Source of the DNA: Stenocarpella maydis
Taxonomy: Eukaryota; Ascomycota; Sordariomycetes; Diaporthales; Diaporthaceae
NCBI GenBank assembly: GCA_002270565.1
Contig: NQMI01000017.1
Span: forward strand, 444,150-508,149
Length of the DNA stretch: 64,000 nt
Direction of reading: 5' to 3'
Position numbers and translations under genes: made by a program. The notes below the pieces were generated by a model. That model was not told where the DNA came from and ran no database searches. It worked only from the letters and a program-made list of their open reading frames with translations. Within the stretch, counting starts at the first letter, position 1; each line of letters starts with the position of its first letter. Below are positions 21,270 through 32,911 of this stretch, one piece after another.

Positions 21270-21905
21270 CTCCCAGGGCCCGATAGGGGCTTTCCTCCTG
21301 GTATTGGCGTTCCTCCCACAGGCCTCTTTGGCCACGAATTTGCCATTGGACACGCCGTCAAGATCATTCAAGATGTGTGACGGTACTGCTCTTATATACT
21401 GCTAGGAACGCCCAACCTCTCGGTTGGAAATTCTGGTCTTTTGGCCGGATGGTTTATTATAGTTGCTAGCAGTACTATACGGCCGTTGCAAGATGTTATG
21501 CAGGGCGACGAGCGCATGATGTACCGTACCCTCATCGAGTCCCCTAGTAGCGTCTTCACGTTCTACGTCCAAGAGTCCAGTCTCAAGCAGAAGACTGCAT
21601 GTGAGTGGATGACTCCATAGCAATCATACACGCTCTTTGCTCTTTTTGGTCCTCAGTACGTAGTTGTGGCTCTGACAGCCATATCAAAACCAGACCATTC
21701 GCCAGAAGCTTGATTATGGCTTGGGCGATGAGCTCAGCTGTTTTAAGAAGTACCGCGCCGCCGAGAAGGACGGCTCTGATCACTTCAGGCACCAATATCT
21801 CTTTTGGGCTGAGACTGTCCCTGAGGACCTGTGGTCAAAAGTCGATTCTCTAGACCCCGATGTGTGGCGTGTAGAAATGGGTATCATAAGTCGCTTTGAA
21901 AATGC
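21270..21905 (+). pseudogene. degraded coding fragment of unknown family
   Basis: Three protein-like segments follow each other on the plus strand: LPGPDRGFPPGIGVPPTGLF with GHEFAIGHAVKIIQD (about 21270-21376), GDERMMYRTLIESPSSVFTF with YVQESSLKQKTA (about 21505-21599), and KLDYGLGDELSCFKKYRAAE... EDLWSKVDSLDPDVWRVEMG (about 21700-21900). Intron-like GTGAGT and CAG sites separate the last two, but the phases do not match and stops intervene. I do not recognise the family. It abuts repeats, so it is probably a broken gene or element; it could also be coincidence. Confidence 0.3.
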
Positions 21906-21910
21906 TTCGT

Positions 21911-22975
21911 CTAACCGAGGCGAGGTTTCTTATAGGGACCGGGCCCTCCTGAGGACCCTCGTGACCGTTTCCTGTCCAACTCTTCACGCATGATCCTCTC
22001 AGCCTCGCTCATCCTCTTTGGCTGTTCAATCTTGATTGCTTTCTTCACACCGCCGCCTAGCGCGTTCTTCTTTGCCTGGGCGAACACATTCTTCGCTTGC
22101 GGCGGCTTGGCGCCGAACGAGAATCCTGCCGGCTTCGCATCCTCTGGCTTTGCAGATTCACCCTCCGCAGCGGCTTCGTCATCTTTTGCCGGTGATTCGG
22201 ATACCTTTTCCGGCGTTGCCTTCTTGTCCCCCTGCTCTTTGTCCTGTCTTGGCACGGCGAAGGACAGCTGGATCTTCTCGCCCTCCTTGATCCACAGGTC
22301 CTGCTTCTCCCCGGGCTCATCAGCCTCTTCAGACTCCTGGCCTTTGCCCCTCCCCCGCTCCTCCGCAGCCCTCTCGGCCCTCTTCTGCTGCTCCCGTATC
22401 ATCCTCAGCTCTCGCTCCTCGTCGCCCTTGTCCTGCATCTCTTTCCTCCTGATGGCTTCGGCCCGCTTCAGCGCCTCGGGGCTGTTGTCGATCCACGCGA
22501 CCTGGAGCCCCTTATCTGTCTCTTCCACCCTGCAGATGCCCTCCCGGCCGAGGTACTTGGCGTACTCGGTGAGGCTGGGCCACCTGGTGGCGTTCATGTG
22601 AATGTGCTGCTTGTTGGAGATGTACTCCTGGTAGAAGTGGTTGATGAGCACCGCCTTGGTGCCGTGCGACGTGCGCAACTGCAGAATGAAGTCGTTGTTG
22701 AACTGGTTCGAGAACTCGTTGATGGCCTTCTTGGGGTCCTCGCCCACCACCAGCATCTGCCGCACGTGCGACTCGGACTGTGTGTGCATTTTGAAGCCAT
22801 TTTCATCTCGGCACCTGCAGTGGAGGGAGTTAGCTTTCAAAGAACCAAGGAAAATGTATCTAGAGGCTGCTTACTGGCGTTGGCAAACCTGGCAGTACCA
22901 TCGTAGCCGGCCGAGCCCCTTTGACTTGGCCTGGTTAGAGACCCATTTCGTGCTGCCTACTTCGGCGCGGCCCAT
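21911..22975 (-). CDS. KIN17 / Rts2-like zinc-finger nucleic-acid-binding protein
   Basis: KIN17 proteins are conserved nuclear DNA/RNA-binding proteins linked to replication, repair and pre-mRNA processing. Two exons, 22975-22875 and 22814-21911, give 334 residues. The N-terminus MGRAEVGSTKWVSNQAKSKG leads to a C2H2 finger split by the intron (CQVCQRQC...FKMHTQSESH). The KIN17 winged-helix region follows: FSNQFNNDFILQLRTSHGTK, INHFYQEYISNKQHIHMNAT, RWPSLTEYAKYLGREG. The rest is charged and low-complexity (Glu/Lys-rich), ending near FAQAKKNALGGGVKKAIK and RIMREELDRKR. Intron removal is essential because the second exon's own open frame begins only with TTG. Length matches fungal members, which lack the C-terminal KOW domain of animals. 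Confidence 0.92.
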
Positions 22976-24226
22976 CTCGAGTCGTTGCGCAGCGGTGGCG
23001 GTTCGGGTTCGGGTAGTCTGACTGCGTTCTATTGCAGGTTCTCTTGTTTGTGGTAGACTGCAAGTGGTTAAGACGGAGGTGGTCGAGTTGTAAGTAGTCA
23101 GGAGGATGACAAGCTCTCCTGTTGACCGACCGGTGGCACATGGAATGGCAGGTTGTTCGAGTAGGCGCGAGGTAGGTTTGCGTTAGTAGGAGTAAATGTA
23201 TCTACCACGGTAGGCACGGAGGTATCTAGGTACCTAGGTACCTAGGTACTTGAGGGACCACCGCGCTATGAGAGCTTGAGCCTTGAAGCCCCGGCCTTTG
23301 TGCCGGGCCATCCCAGCCCACACACCGACCGTCACCATGGGTCCTCTCGCTTACAATCACTTCTGCCCTCCATCCCCCTTCAACCGCAGTTCTCTCAATG
23401 CCCGCTCGCCCAGTTCCCCCGGCCGGAATACCTGTGTCCCATGTCTTTACCACGGGAAAAAGAAAACCATGAACGGACTTTTGTGCTTTGGTATCTGTTC
23501 TCTCTCCCAGAATGCCTGACGCCGTCCTCTCCACCCTGGCCGCCTCTCCGGGCGCAGGCATGGAGGCGCTTGGCTCCAGGCCTCGATGTCCCGTGAAGAT
23601 GTTCGCATGCACGCGCGTCCCGGCCCGCCCCAGTCTGGCCTGCTCATGATCGCAGACTTCTGCTCTCGACGTGCAATGTCATCTCGAGCCCGAGCCCGAG
23701 GCCCAAGAGCGGGGCCAAGAGCAGTGAGTACCCGCCAACAGCCTTTGGTGGCACACATAATCGACCTGACCTCGCCGGTAAGCTCCTTCCCATCCCGTAC
23801 CGGGCAAGAGTCTAATCTTTCCAGTGCCGCAAGCGTGCTACTCGCAACGAAATTTCACAAGCGAGCCAAGGCATCTACGATGCTGGACCTTCACGCGGGG
23901 TTGGTGCGCATCACGAGTTCGTGGGTTGCGGCCTGAGCTGTCATTGCTTCTAGTAATCTGGGCTCCCACTATGATGGCGAACTTCGTTCCGGCCTGCCAG
24001 CTCGCCTCCTCATCGAACTCCAATCTACCGCGCTTCATGCAAAATTATTCTACATATTTGTACATTCCGCCGCCACCAGCTTCACAACGAAATTCAACCT
24101 ACGATGCCAACGCCATGCTCTTCCGGCCAAAAAGACAGGGGGTATACAATGCCAGGGATAAAAGCCATGGGAGTTGGAGATGAAAAAGAATCAAGAGTAG
24201 CGGCTGCACTGCTCAGCCTGCACTAC
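22976..24226. other. intergenic region between KIN17 promoter and EPL1 3' end
   Basis: 1.25 kb with no supported gene. Near the KIN17 start there are tandem TACCTAGG units at 23226-23249. Short open frames on both strands lack domains. Confidence 0.5.
23226..23249. repeat. TACCTAGG tandem palindromes
   Basis: Three head-to-tail copies of the TACCTAGG unit, roughly 250 bp upstream of KIN17. The same motif occurs upstream of other genes in the window (about 1862, 16600, 41400). Confidence 0.8.
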
Positions 24227-26153
24227 TCAGCTCTCCTGTTTTTGGGGGACAGGAGGTGGCTTGGGAGCAGCCGGCTGATGCGGCTGACCATTCGAGGCGG
24301 CTTGCATCGCAGCAGCTTGGGCTTGGGCGGCAGCCTCGAGCTGTCGTTGGTGACGACGCGGGTCTTGGAAGGACAGCGGTATCGTTGCCCTGAACCTGAT
24401 GCAAGTCGTGTCGTATGGGTCGACCTCATACGTGGGCTGTTCGTCGTCGCTCTCTTCTTGGTCATACTTCCATCGGTCGGTGTCCGGGCTGGCCTGGGGC
24501 GACTGTGCAGTTTTTGGTGGCCGTCGATCGATCCACAACCTGTTCAGCCGACCAAAGCGCCGACGGTACGACATCGTCTGCGTCGGATTGCTCTCATCAA
24601 TCGGGGCACCCTTGAACTGGAAGACCGCTGAAGGAATACCATCGTCCAGGTCCATTGGGGTCGGCTCCCCGGCCGACTCCCCTGATGCACTACTTGCAGG
24701 GGGTGTCAACAGATACTGAGCCTGGGCTGCCCGGAAACTTGGCTGACGGTTTTCCACTGGCGGAAGCGGACTCTTGGTGAGATCCACATGATTCCTATTC
24801 CAGTTCTGATGATTCTGGATCTTGGTCATGATGTCACTACGAAGCTCCTCGCTCTGCCTGACAAGCTTGGCCTCTAGGAGAGGCAGCTCCACCTCGACTG
24901 GGCCAAGGGGCCGCGGTTGCTGCAGGCGGATGGCACCAGACCCTGCTGCCCTCTGGGCGGCTGGGGTTTCTGAGTGCTTCTTCTTGGGTGGAGCCTTGGT
25001 GTTATTAGCAGGTGAGTGGCCATATGTCCGCGACTTGAACTAACCTTCTGGTTGATGAGGTCTTCATCGTCGCCCTTGATGCCCAAGCGGACCTTCATCT
25101 CCTTGACCTGGGCTCTCTTCTCGAAGATCATCCTGTCGGCTCGGAGCAACTCTCCCTTCAGGATCTCGCGTTCACGGGACAGCAGGATGAGCTGGCGGCC
25201 CTCTTCAAGCTCCCTCCGGAGGCGTTTGAGCTTGTCGGCGCTTTGCACGTCTCTCGCCCTGGTCTTGCGGGTCTGTCGAACTTCCCTCCGCCTGAAACAA
25301 ATATACGGGTCGAGGTCATCGCTTTCCTGGTGTGTTTCGAACTTCAGAGAGGGTTGCAGCGAGCCGTCACCAGCGGATTCCTTGCGCGACTTCCAGTGCT
25401 CATATACAGCTTTTGAACTTGCCATCACCTTGGCAGAGAACAGCATGTTGAGGTCAGGAGCCATGGCCTCATAATCCAGGATCGTCTTGTCAACTGCTGC
25501 GAAAGGCGTGTGGTGGGAGGCGTTCTCCTCGAAGGCCTCCATGATCTTTTCAAAATCATCCTCCGACAGCCGCTGGGAAGCGGGCCGTTTCGAGTTGTAC
25601 TCCTTGAGAAAGGCATCGTCTTCCTCGGTCATGTCATAGTTGCAACCGATGCACTCCTCGACAGTCTGACTGAAACGAACATATGATGCAGGCTCTGAGT
25701 AGGACCGGCTATAGAGCTCCTCATACGAGCTTGAGCTCTCCTGCGGAGGGGGCACGGGGATCTCATCGTCAACCTTTTGGCCGGCAGTCTTTAAGAGTAC
25801 TTGCAGATGATATTCCTGTCAAGAGGTAAGTCAGGTAAGCAGCTGTCGTGTACAGTAGTCTTTTTTGTGGCAATATGTAAAGGGGGGTCCGGGGCGCTGG
25901 AGCACATGGGGGAGCATCGAGCCGTTGAATGGGAGCTGGTCGGTAGTCGGTAGTCATAAGGGGTGTCACGTGATACGACATGTGACGTCACACGTGATAT
26001 ACGTACGTTTTCCTCGCCGGCCTCTACTCCGGTGGCAACTTGGAGTTCTTGTGTCAGGGACTCATATTCGGTTGCATCAATCTCATCTTCTTTGAGGATG
26101 GAAAGTGGCTGTTTGACGTTGAGCTTCTTGATCCTGATCTTGCGGGAGTTCAT
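24227..26153 (-). CDS. EPL1: enhancer of polycomb-like protein EPL1 (NuA4 subunit)
   Basis: Epl1 bridges the Esa1 catalytic module to the NuA4 histone H4/H2A acetyltransferase complex. Three exons, 26153-26007, 25815-25045 and 24994-24227, give 561 residues. The N-terminus (MNSRKIRIKKLNVKQPLSIL) is the EPcA region. Exon 2 opens EYHLQVLLKTAGQKVDDEIP-VPPPQESSSSYEELY, a family hallmark, and continues through CIGCNYDMTEEDDAFL, ICFRRREVRQTRKTRARD and a charged helix. Exon 3 has a Lys-rich start, EVELPLLEAKLVRQSEELRS and a disordered C-terminus with YRRRFGRLNRLWIDRR. All joins are phase 0. The gene is divergent from calcineurin B. Confidence 0.94.
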
Positions 26154-27413
26154 CGCTAAAGAGTGGGGTGGGGAGGCGGAAGGTTGGGAGTGACGAGGCG
26201 GGGGTCGGATCGGTCAACAAGCCATCAAGCTTGGGGGGAAGTCGGCCCAAAAAATCGACCATGCGACAGACCGAATCATGCGCAAACGGCCGGTCGATTT
26301 TTTTCGATGGAAAAGCGCTTTATTGGGGCTGGTTTGATGAGGGGAGACTCGGGCTGATGTTGGGCTTTTGCTGACGCTTGCCGATGGTGAAAACTTTGCC
26401 GTCGCGGGAGGGAAACGGGGTAATGGCCAATGCAATGTTGTCATGGACCCTTGCAAGGTCTTGCTTTGGGCGCTGGAGATTGCTGTTTTGGAGCAGCCCA
26501 GCCCCCCACGTAAGCACTGCTAGCACCTCCAGCAGTCGCTACCCAGGCGCTGCTCCGTCCTGCCGGGGCACCTAGAGCAGCGCTTAGAGTCAGACGGATC
26601 CGTCCCTTTTTCTGAACTTCATTTCCCGCGCCACCACATGCACTCATTCATGAAAGCGAACATGTAATATGTGCTATCTGACATGTTCCTTTGGTGTTGG
26701 TAATGATGGGATCATCAAATGCTGTTGCCAGGTTCCCGCCCCAACATACCTGCACCGCCATGCTGGTAAATGAGATACGTGCCCCGACACTCCAGACTTG
26801 GCTGTCAACTTTGCACTTCTGCTGACTTTTTAAATATTGGATTTCACCAGTAGTCTCGGAAGTGGAAAATAGGTGCATCAGATGAAGCTATTATTATTGC
26901 AGTGCAGCTTTGCCTCGAGTCACTAGGGGACTCTATCTGTATAGATACTTGATTGCACCTAGCATGATATTAAATGCTGTGCTGTGCATTAAGCAGCTAA
27001 TGCTTTATACCTTGATATATCCATTAGGTAGGCTCAAGCAGTGCCAGGTGTGTAAACTTGTAAAGAGAGCCTCAGCCATAAATGCGCTAAGCCTCATGCG
27101 ATAAGATAAGGGATATGCCTAGGTAAGGGACGAGGTATGTCTCCTTATCCACGTCGGGCCTAAACTGCTGTCTGCCTATTGAAACCTACACTTTTGTTCC
27201 CTCCTCCCCGCTAAGCAAGTCTCTCGAGCTTTACGAATCGAAGATTGGGACGATCGGATATCGGTCTCGATCAGGACACGTGCGAGTGCGAGCACGAGCA
27301 CGAGCGACCAGTGCAAGCCGCCTCAAGGCAACCTGCCCCGACCGAACCAACCGTTTCGGTGACAATACCCCTGATCACCTCGACGCTTCGCTGCGCTGCT
27401 CGAGTCCGACAAG
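26154..27413. promoter_or_regulatory. divergent upstream region, EPL1 / CNB1
   Basis: 1.26 kb between two divergent starts, with an AT-richer middle (26.6-27.1 kb). No domain-bearing open frame is present. It presumably contains both promoters and 5' UTRs. Confidence 0.45.
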
Positions 27414-28314
27414 ATGGGCAACACCCCCAGCTCCGTCCTGGACAATATTGCCCAGGGCACCAACTGTGCGTGCATTCGGTCAACCATTCGCTGTGCCGTC
27501 CTAACCGCACACGGCTGCGGACGGTACGATGTAGCCAGGCTACGAACCACTGCTGACCGGGTTCCCTTACAGTTGATCGTGAAGAGGTGGACCGCCTTAG
27601 GAAGCGGTTCATGAAACTCGACAAGGTTTGTTGACGCACATGATGCGATGCCATATATTATGCGAGCAGCCAGCCACTGACCGCCGCGGTACAACTATTC
27701 CAGGACAACTCTGGCACCATCGAGCGTGAGGAGTTCCTCAGCCTTCCTCAGATCAACTCCAACCCTCTTGCGACCCGGTACGTCTCGACTCTACCATGCA
27801 TAAGAGAGTGTCTACGAGAGGTCTACGAGAGGTCTACGGGGTCGTCTGACATTGCTTCCTCCGGTCTCCCATGTGCGACATCATACTGACAGCCTGGCTC
27901 AACCAGAATGATTGCCATCTTCGACGAGGATGGAGGTGGCAACGTCGACTTCCAGGAATTCGTCTCTGGCCTGTCCGCCTTCAGCTCCAAGGGCAACAAA
28001 GAGCAGAAGCTCCGCTTCGCCTTCAAGGTCTACGACATAGACCGCGACGGGTACATCAGCAACGGCGAGCTGTTCATCGTGCTCAAGATGATGGTTGGCT
28101 CCAACCTCAAGGACCAGCAGCTTCAACAAATCGTAGACAAGACTATCATGGAGGCGGACCTGGATAAGGACGGCAAGATATCGTTTGAAGAGTTCTCCAA
28201 GATGGTTGAGAACACCGACGTTAGCATGAGCATGACTCTTGGTGAGTGCTGCCGTTACTATTTATCTGTGCTGAGGATGTGGCTGACTATTTGGGACGCG
28301 CAGATCAATTTTAA
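27414..28314 (+). CDS. CNB1: calcineurin regulatory subunit B
   Basis: Ca2+-binding regulatory subunit of the calmodulin-dependent phosphatase calcineurin, which controls stress, calcium and morphogenesis responses through Crz1. Five exons, 27414-27465, 27573-27625, 27704-27777, 27907-28241 and 28304-28314, give 174 residues, the standard length. MGNTPSSV is an N-myristoylation consensus (Gly2). Four EF-hands are visible: [42 protein letters not shown] and [14 protein letters not shown]. The C-terminus is [15 protein letters not shown]. The last exon has 11 coding bases. Five exons in such a short gene is the usual fungal pattern for this family. Confidence 0.97.
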
Positions 28315-29254
28315 GCGACATGTTATACGACGTTGTAATAATTGCAAAGGAAGACATGGCGATTTGAAGGTGTGGCTTATACTTGAGCCAGCCCGCCCAC
28401 CTTTGAAGGCCGCGTCCAGTCGGACCTCGAGCCGGGCCTGGAGTCGGCTCCGCCCCGGTGGAAGGCTGCCGAACTGACGCGGGAGGTGTTGCGCCCGGAC
28501 ACCATCAACGCGCAGGCGGAGGATAAGCTCCTAATTGGTTTCTCGTTCATGGATGGAGGAGTGGTTGCGGTTGCACAAATGCAACTGGTGTTATATCCCA
28601 GCGCCTACAGTATCCTGCCGGCCTAATCGGCCCTCAATAACAAGACTTAAGACTTAAGCCGACCTATACATCGTCTTACGCGGATTAGATCGTAGCAGCT
28701 TCGAGCAAGCGGGGCTCAGCAGCGGCAGGATCTCGTCCCGCCACTTACACTGGTAAACAGCCCAGAACTGCCACCGCCTGTGCAGTGCAACATCGTATAT
28801 CACTACTATTTCCTTGGACAATGCACAATTCACAAATATGCTTTCGGTTGCTAGAGTGCCGGGCCGGGGACTTGTGCCCGACGGGTGCCTCCACAATACA
28901 CTAGCAAAAGCGACATGGAGCGGAGAAGCCCACGTTCAGCAAATGGGATGCTTCGAAGGTGTAATAGGTGGTCGAACCTCGGCGGGTTTCCAGCGCCGGT
29001 CTGCCCTGCACCATCCTCGGTACAGGATATTGGCTATTGTTTCGCCATACCCCCGCACTGTAGAGCGAATACGAATTCGAGTCGAGTTATATAAACCATG
29101 CAATCATCGTTCAGTAGAAGGAGAGAATCGCCGTCCTCGATGCGGGTAAGATATCATGCTGTGCTAACCCAGCTTCATTTCCCTTTGATATTAACTGACC
29201 TGGCGCTACACTAACAACCACCCCGGAAAACAAGACCGCATTTCAGACGCAACC
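28315..29254. other. intergenic region CNB1 / P450
   Basis: 940 bp between two rightward genes, containing the CNB1 3' UTR and P450 promoter. I saw no additional gene or RNA. Confidence 0.5.
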
Positions 29255-31866
29255 ATGGCGGTGATAGGGATGAACGCGCCCGGCCTGAGCCTCGGGAGCC
29301 TCCTTGCGATAGCTTCCCTTTCGGTAAGTCAGGTCCCTACCGTGCCCCGGGCGGCCATCCATCACAGAGAAGACCCGTAATAGGATCGATCCCATTCTGA
29401 CATCAGCGGTCCGGCGTCCCACCGGCTCCCGTCCAGGTCATCGGCTACCTCGTCAGCCATGTCTGCTATAACATCTTCGTGCACCCGCTGCGCAAGTTCC
29501 CAGGCCCCTTGTGGATGGGGGCCTCGCGCGTCAGCTACTGCTACCGCCTGGTGACGGGGCGGCTCCCCTTCGACGTCCTCGACCTGCACCGCCGCTACGG
29601 CGAGGTGGTCCGGATCGCGCCCGACGAGCTCGTCTTCGCTAATGCGCAGGCTTGGAAGGACATCGTAAGCAGCTTCTGGAGTCATTTTTAACCCGCTTTG
29701 GAGGGATTTCTTCATCCCTCTCGGAGCCTATGTCTCAAATGCCATGGCCACACTATGGCCCCATCCACGCTGTGTTTGAATCAAACTCCTTCCATGGTTG
29801 TTTGAAAGCTGAGTCTCAATGCTGCAGATGGGCCACCGCGGGCCGGGGGAGCCCGAGATGCAGAAGGCGCCGCAGTTGTATAATGTGGCTAAGGACCGTA
29901 TGTAAATCGATCCTCTCCCGCTTCCCCCAGAATATAGGGACGTATTTGCGCCCTTTGGTTCTTATTCCACGGGGCATGAGTCCTTGCAGGGCACGCATGC
30001 TGACGAGACAACTCGCACAGAGCCGAATACCATCATAAATGCTCCTCGGGAGGAACATGGGCGGCTTCGTCGGCAGCTTGCTCATGGGTTCAGCGAGCGG
30101 AGTAGTAAGTGGAGTTTATGCCTGTTGCCCCTCTGGTGATTCTCAAGCGGAATGGATCATACCTATGAAATGGTCGCCGAGCAAGGTCCGGAAAAGATGT
30201 TGGATATTCACACCCGAACAAACGGAGGGTACACCGGTGCCGTGTTAATACAGAGGGTACCACCCAGTCCGATTCGCACACCAACGCATTTGAGACCAAA
30301 TACTGCTTGGAGTGGGTGTCAGCCATAGGTGTTGTGAGTGGTCATACTGCAGTGTGTGGGGGTACTGACAGAGGGGGGTAGTGAGAGAGCAGCAGCCGAT
30401 TATTATCGGCTATATAAATCTCCTCATCCGGCAGCTGCACGCGAGGTGTGAAGGTGGCCAGCGGCCACTTGACGTTGTGGCCTGGTACAACTACACGACC
30501 TTCGATGTCATTGGCGACCTGGCGTTTGGCGAGCCCTTCGGTAGTCTCGAGGCGGGGGAGTATCATCCCTGGATTGCCATGATCTTCCAGAGTATCAAGG
30601 CCTCAACACTGTTCCAGGCAGCTGCGTTTTTCCCCTGGATCAAGACCGCCCTGATGAAATCCATCCCGAAATCTCGAAGGAGGATGAGGGAAGATCAGTA
30701 CGTCATGTATTCGTTGTTATGATCACCCACCCTGTTAAGCTTGGTGGACCTGACGAAGACGCGCGGAGACGGCACCGCATCTCGCTGTTCTTCCTTGAAG
30801 ACGTGGTGGCCATGTAGCTAACTTGTTGCAACACAGTCTGAAACTGACCAAGGCGAAACTGACGAAGCGCATTGACCTGGGCTCGGAGAGAAACGACTTG
30901 ATCGAGGGCTTGCTGAGGAAGAAGGAGGAGCTGAACCTCGATGTCAGTATACGAACCGCGCCCCCGCCTCCGGCCGTCTATTTTTGTTCCGTTATCTTCG
31001 AAACTATGCCATCTTGAGGCACGCCGCAGGTCATTAACCAAAAGCAGGTCGGGCGACTGCAGATGAACTCGAGCCTGCTCATTACGGCAGGGTCGGAGAC
31101 GACGGCGACCCTGCTCTCGGGGGTGACTTACCTTCTCACAACCAAACCAGAAGCCCTGCGCAAACTCACAGAGGAGGTGCGGTCGACGTTCAAGACCGAG
31201 GAAGAGATCAACTTCACGTCCGTCAGCAGCCTGCAGTACATGCTCGCGTGCCTGGATGAGGCCCTCCGGATGTATCCACCGACGCCGCTTGGTCTTGTCC
31301 GTCAGACACCAAAGGGAGGTGCAACAATTGCCGGCCACTTTGTGCCAGAAGATGTGGGTATAGCCTAAGCTCTGCCAGACCTCGAGCCTCAGGGGCTTGG
31401 ACTTTTGCTAAAGGTTGTCGGGCTCCTTGCAGACTGTGGTTTCGCAATACCACTACGCCTTGTACCATAGCGAGAAGTTCTTCGCTAAGCCAGAAGAATT
31501 CCACCCCGAGAGGTGGCTCGGCGACCCCGAATTCGCGACAGATGACCGAGACGTGTTCCAGCCCTTCCAAATGGGCCCTCGAAATTGCATTGGCAAGAAG
31601 TAAGTGATTTCGCTTCTCACAGGCCGAGGGGAAGTTCTACTGAGGCTGCCTGACAAACTAGTATGCGGCGGGCTAGTGCTGACAGGGGCGTGACCAGCCT
31701 TGCGTATATCGAGATGCGCATCATCCTCGCACGTGTGCTGTGGAACTTCGACCTGAGGTTAGCCGAGCAGAGCAAAGACTGGCTGAGCCGACAGAAGATC
31801 TACCTTGTCTGGGAGAAAGGCCCGCTGTATGTGCACCTGACGCCGAGGGCGCAGACAGAGGAGTGA
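29255..31866 (+). CDS. cytochrome P450 monooxygenase, membrane-anchored
   Basis: Nine-exon model: 29255-29323, 29437-29664, 29828-29897, 30021-30104, 30382-30697, 30837-30942, 31030-31353, 31433-31599 and 31698-31866, giving 510 residues. An N-terminal hydrophobic anchor ([20 protein letters not shown]) is followed by [11 protein letters not shown]. It has [10 protein letters not shown] (I-helix), [10 protein letters not shown] (ExxR), FHPERWLG (PERF) and [12 protein letters not shown] (heme loop with Cys ligand). The overall look is of the fungal isotrichodermin C-15 hydroxylase/CYP65-type group. The substrate is unknown. Exon 9 must start at 31698 to restore [20 protein letters not shown]. 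Exon 2 could alternatively start at 29407 (10 extra residues). Introns are longer than in neighbouring genes (up to 277 bp). No biosynthetic partner genes are nearby. Confidence 0.88.
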
Positions 31867-32911
31867 GGGCATCATGTGTCTGTGATTGTAGCACACCCGC
31901 CTGATGGCCGAGACCCGGGAGGGGTTTTTTTGCGCAGATAGTAACGCCAGGGGTTTTTATTTGGCTTTTCCTAGTTGCCATCAGGCTCTGCAGCAGAAGA
32001 AAGTACTGTATCGGGCTGTAACGATTATCCAGCTCAGCCGATGGCTTGGGGTTCATGCGAAGCCTAGACTGCATGCAACCTACCATATACATAGCTGGAT
32101 GATCTCAGCCCTTGGCTGCTCAGATGGGCTGCCGGATAATGGTGGGCACGGGATACATCTTTACTTCTGAAGCAGTGTAGATATCCTGCTCCGTACGTAT
32201 ACATGAGAGAGTCAGAGAGACAAGTGGCCCTGGGCTGGATCCCGAACTCCGGGGTCGGCAAGCCAAGGCCCCACCATTTAATACCCAGCAAGGCACACAG
32301 CATGTACCTAGTCTACATACTTTGTATGCGGCCTGCTGCTGCAAGACCAGCCAACCCCACCGGCTGCTCCGATTGTGCAGTCCAGTCTAGAACAAATGAA
32401 CCAGCAGGGCCACTCTTGGAAACAAGGAGACTGACCATGTCGGCCCATTTCAGCCCAGGTCCCGAGTCTTGACATTCGTTTCTTCTCCTCTGCTTGGCAG
32501 ATGCCTCTCGTGTCACTGGCTGTCCGTGGTTGCACCCCGTACTGCGGCATCGTCGACATCGACACATAGCAGCCGCAAGTGACGACCCGCTTCTGCAAGC
32601 TTACTACTTTCCCGCCTGGGCAGGGCCACCAGTCCGCTCCACGCCCGTTGACTCGATCGGGCAATTCTCCGGTCTTGTCTGCCCAGAGCCCACCGACTTC
32701 ATCTGGCACTGCTCTGCTTGCTGCCCTGACAAAAGAGTCATCATCTCCCCTTCGCTCATCTGCCCCGGGAATAACTTGGTCGCATTCATTATTGGTGGTG
32801 CAGAACCCACACACACACACACACACACACACACCCGTCCTCTCGAGGAATTAAGTCATCTACTATATCAACTGCGAGAACACTCCTCGGTAGGGTACCC
32901 CGGCAGCAGTC
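31867..32911. other. intergenic region P450 / HOM3
   Basis: 1.04 kb holding the P450 3' flank and the aspartokinase promoter. An (AC)n microsatellite lies about 80 bp before the HOM3 start. No gene seen. Confidence 0.5.
32808..32834. repeat. (AC)n microsatellite upstream of HOM3
   Basis: About thirteen AC dinucleotides. Confidence 0.9.

Larger units (their letters stand above)
20363..21910. other. repeat-bearing intergenic stretch between SPT4 and KIN17
   Basis: About 1.5 kb without an intact gene. The middle part (about 20.9-21.25 kb) is AT-richer and carries degenerate repeated motifs and a strong inverted repeat. The right part contains a decayed coding fragment. These are listed separately. 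Confidence 0.5.

Noticed and set aside
21262..21405. Short secreted peptide starting MNSSQGPIGAFLLVLAFLPQ
   Set aside because: It looks like a signal peptide but ends after ~47 codons inside repeats and overlaps a different protein-like frame; it is probably chance.
28960..29000. tRNA-like T-arm
   Set aside because: A GGTCGAACC-like string is present but no cloverleaf, A/B boxes or acceptor stem could be paired.
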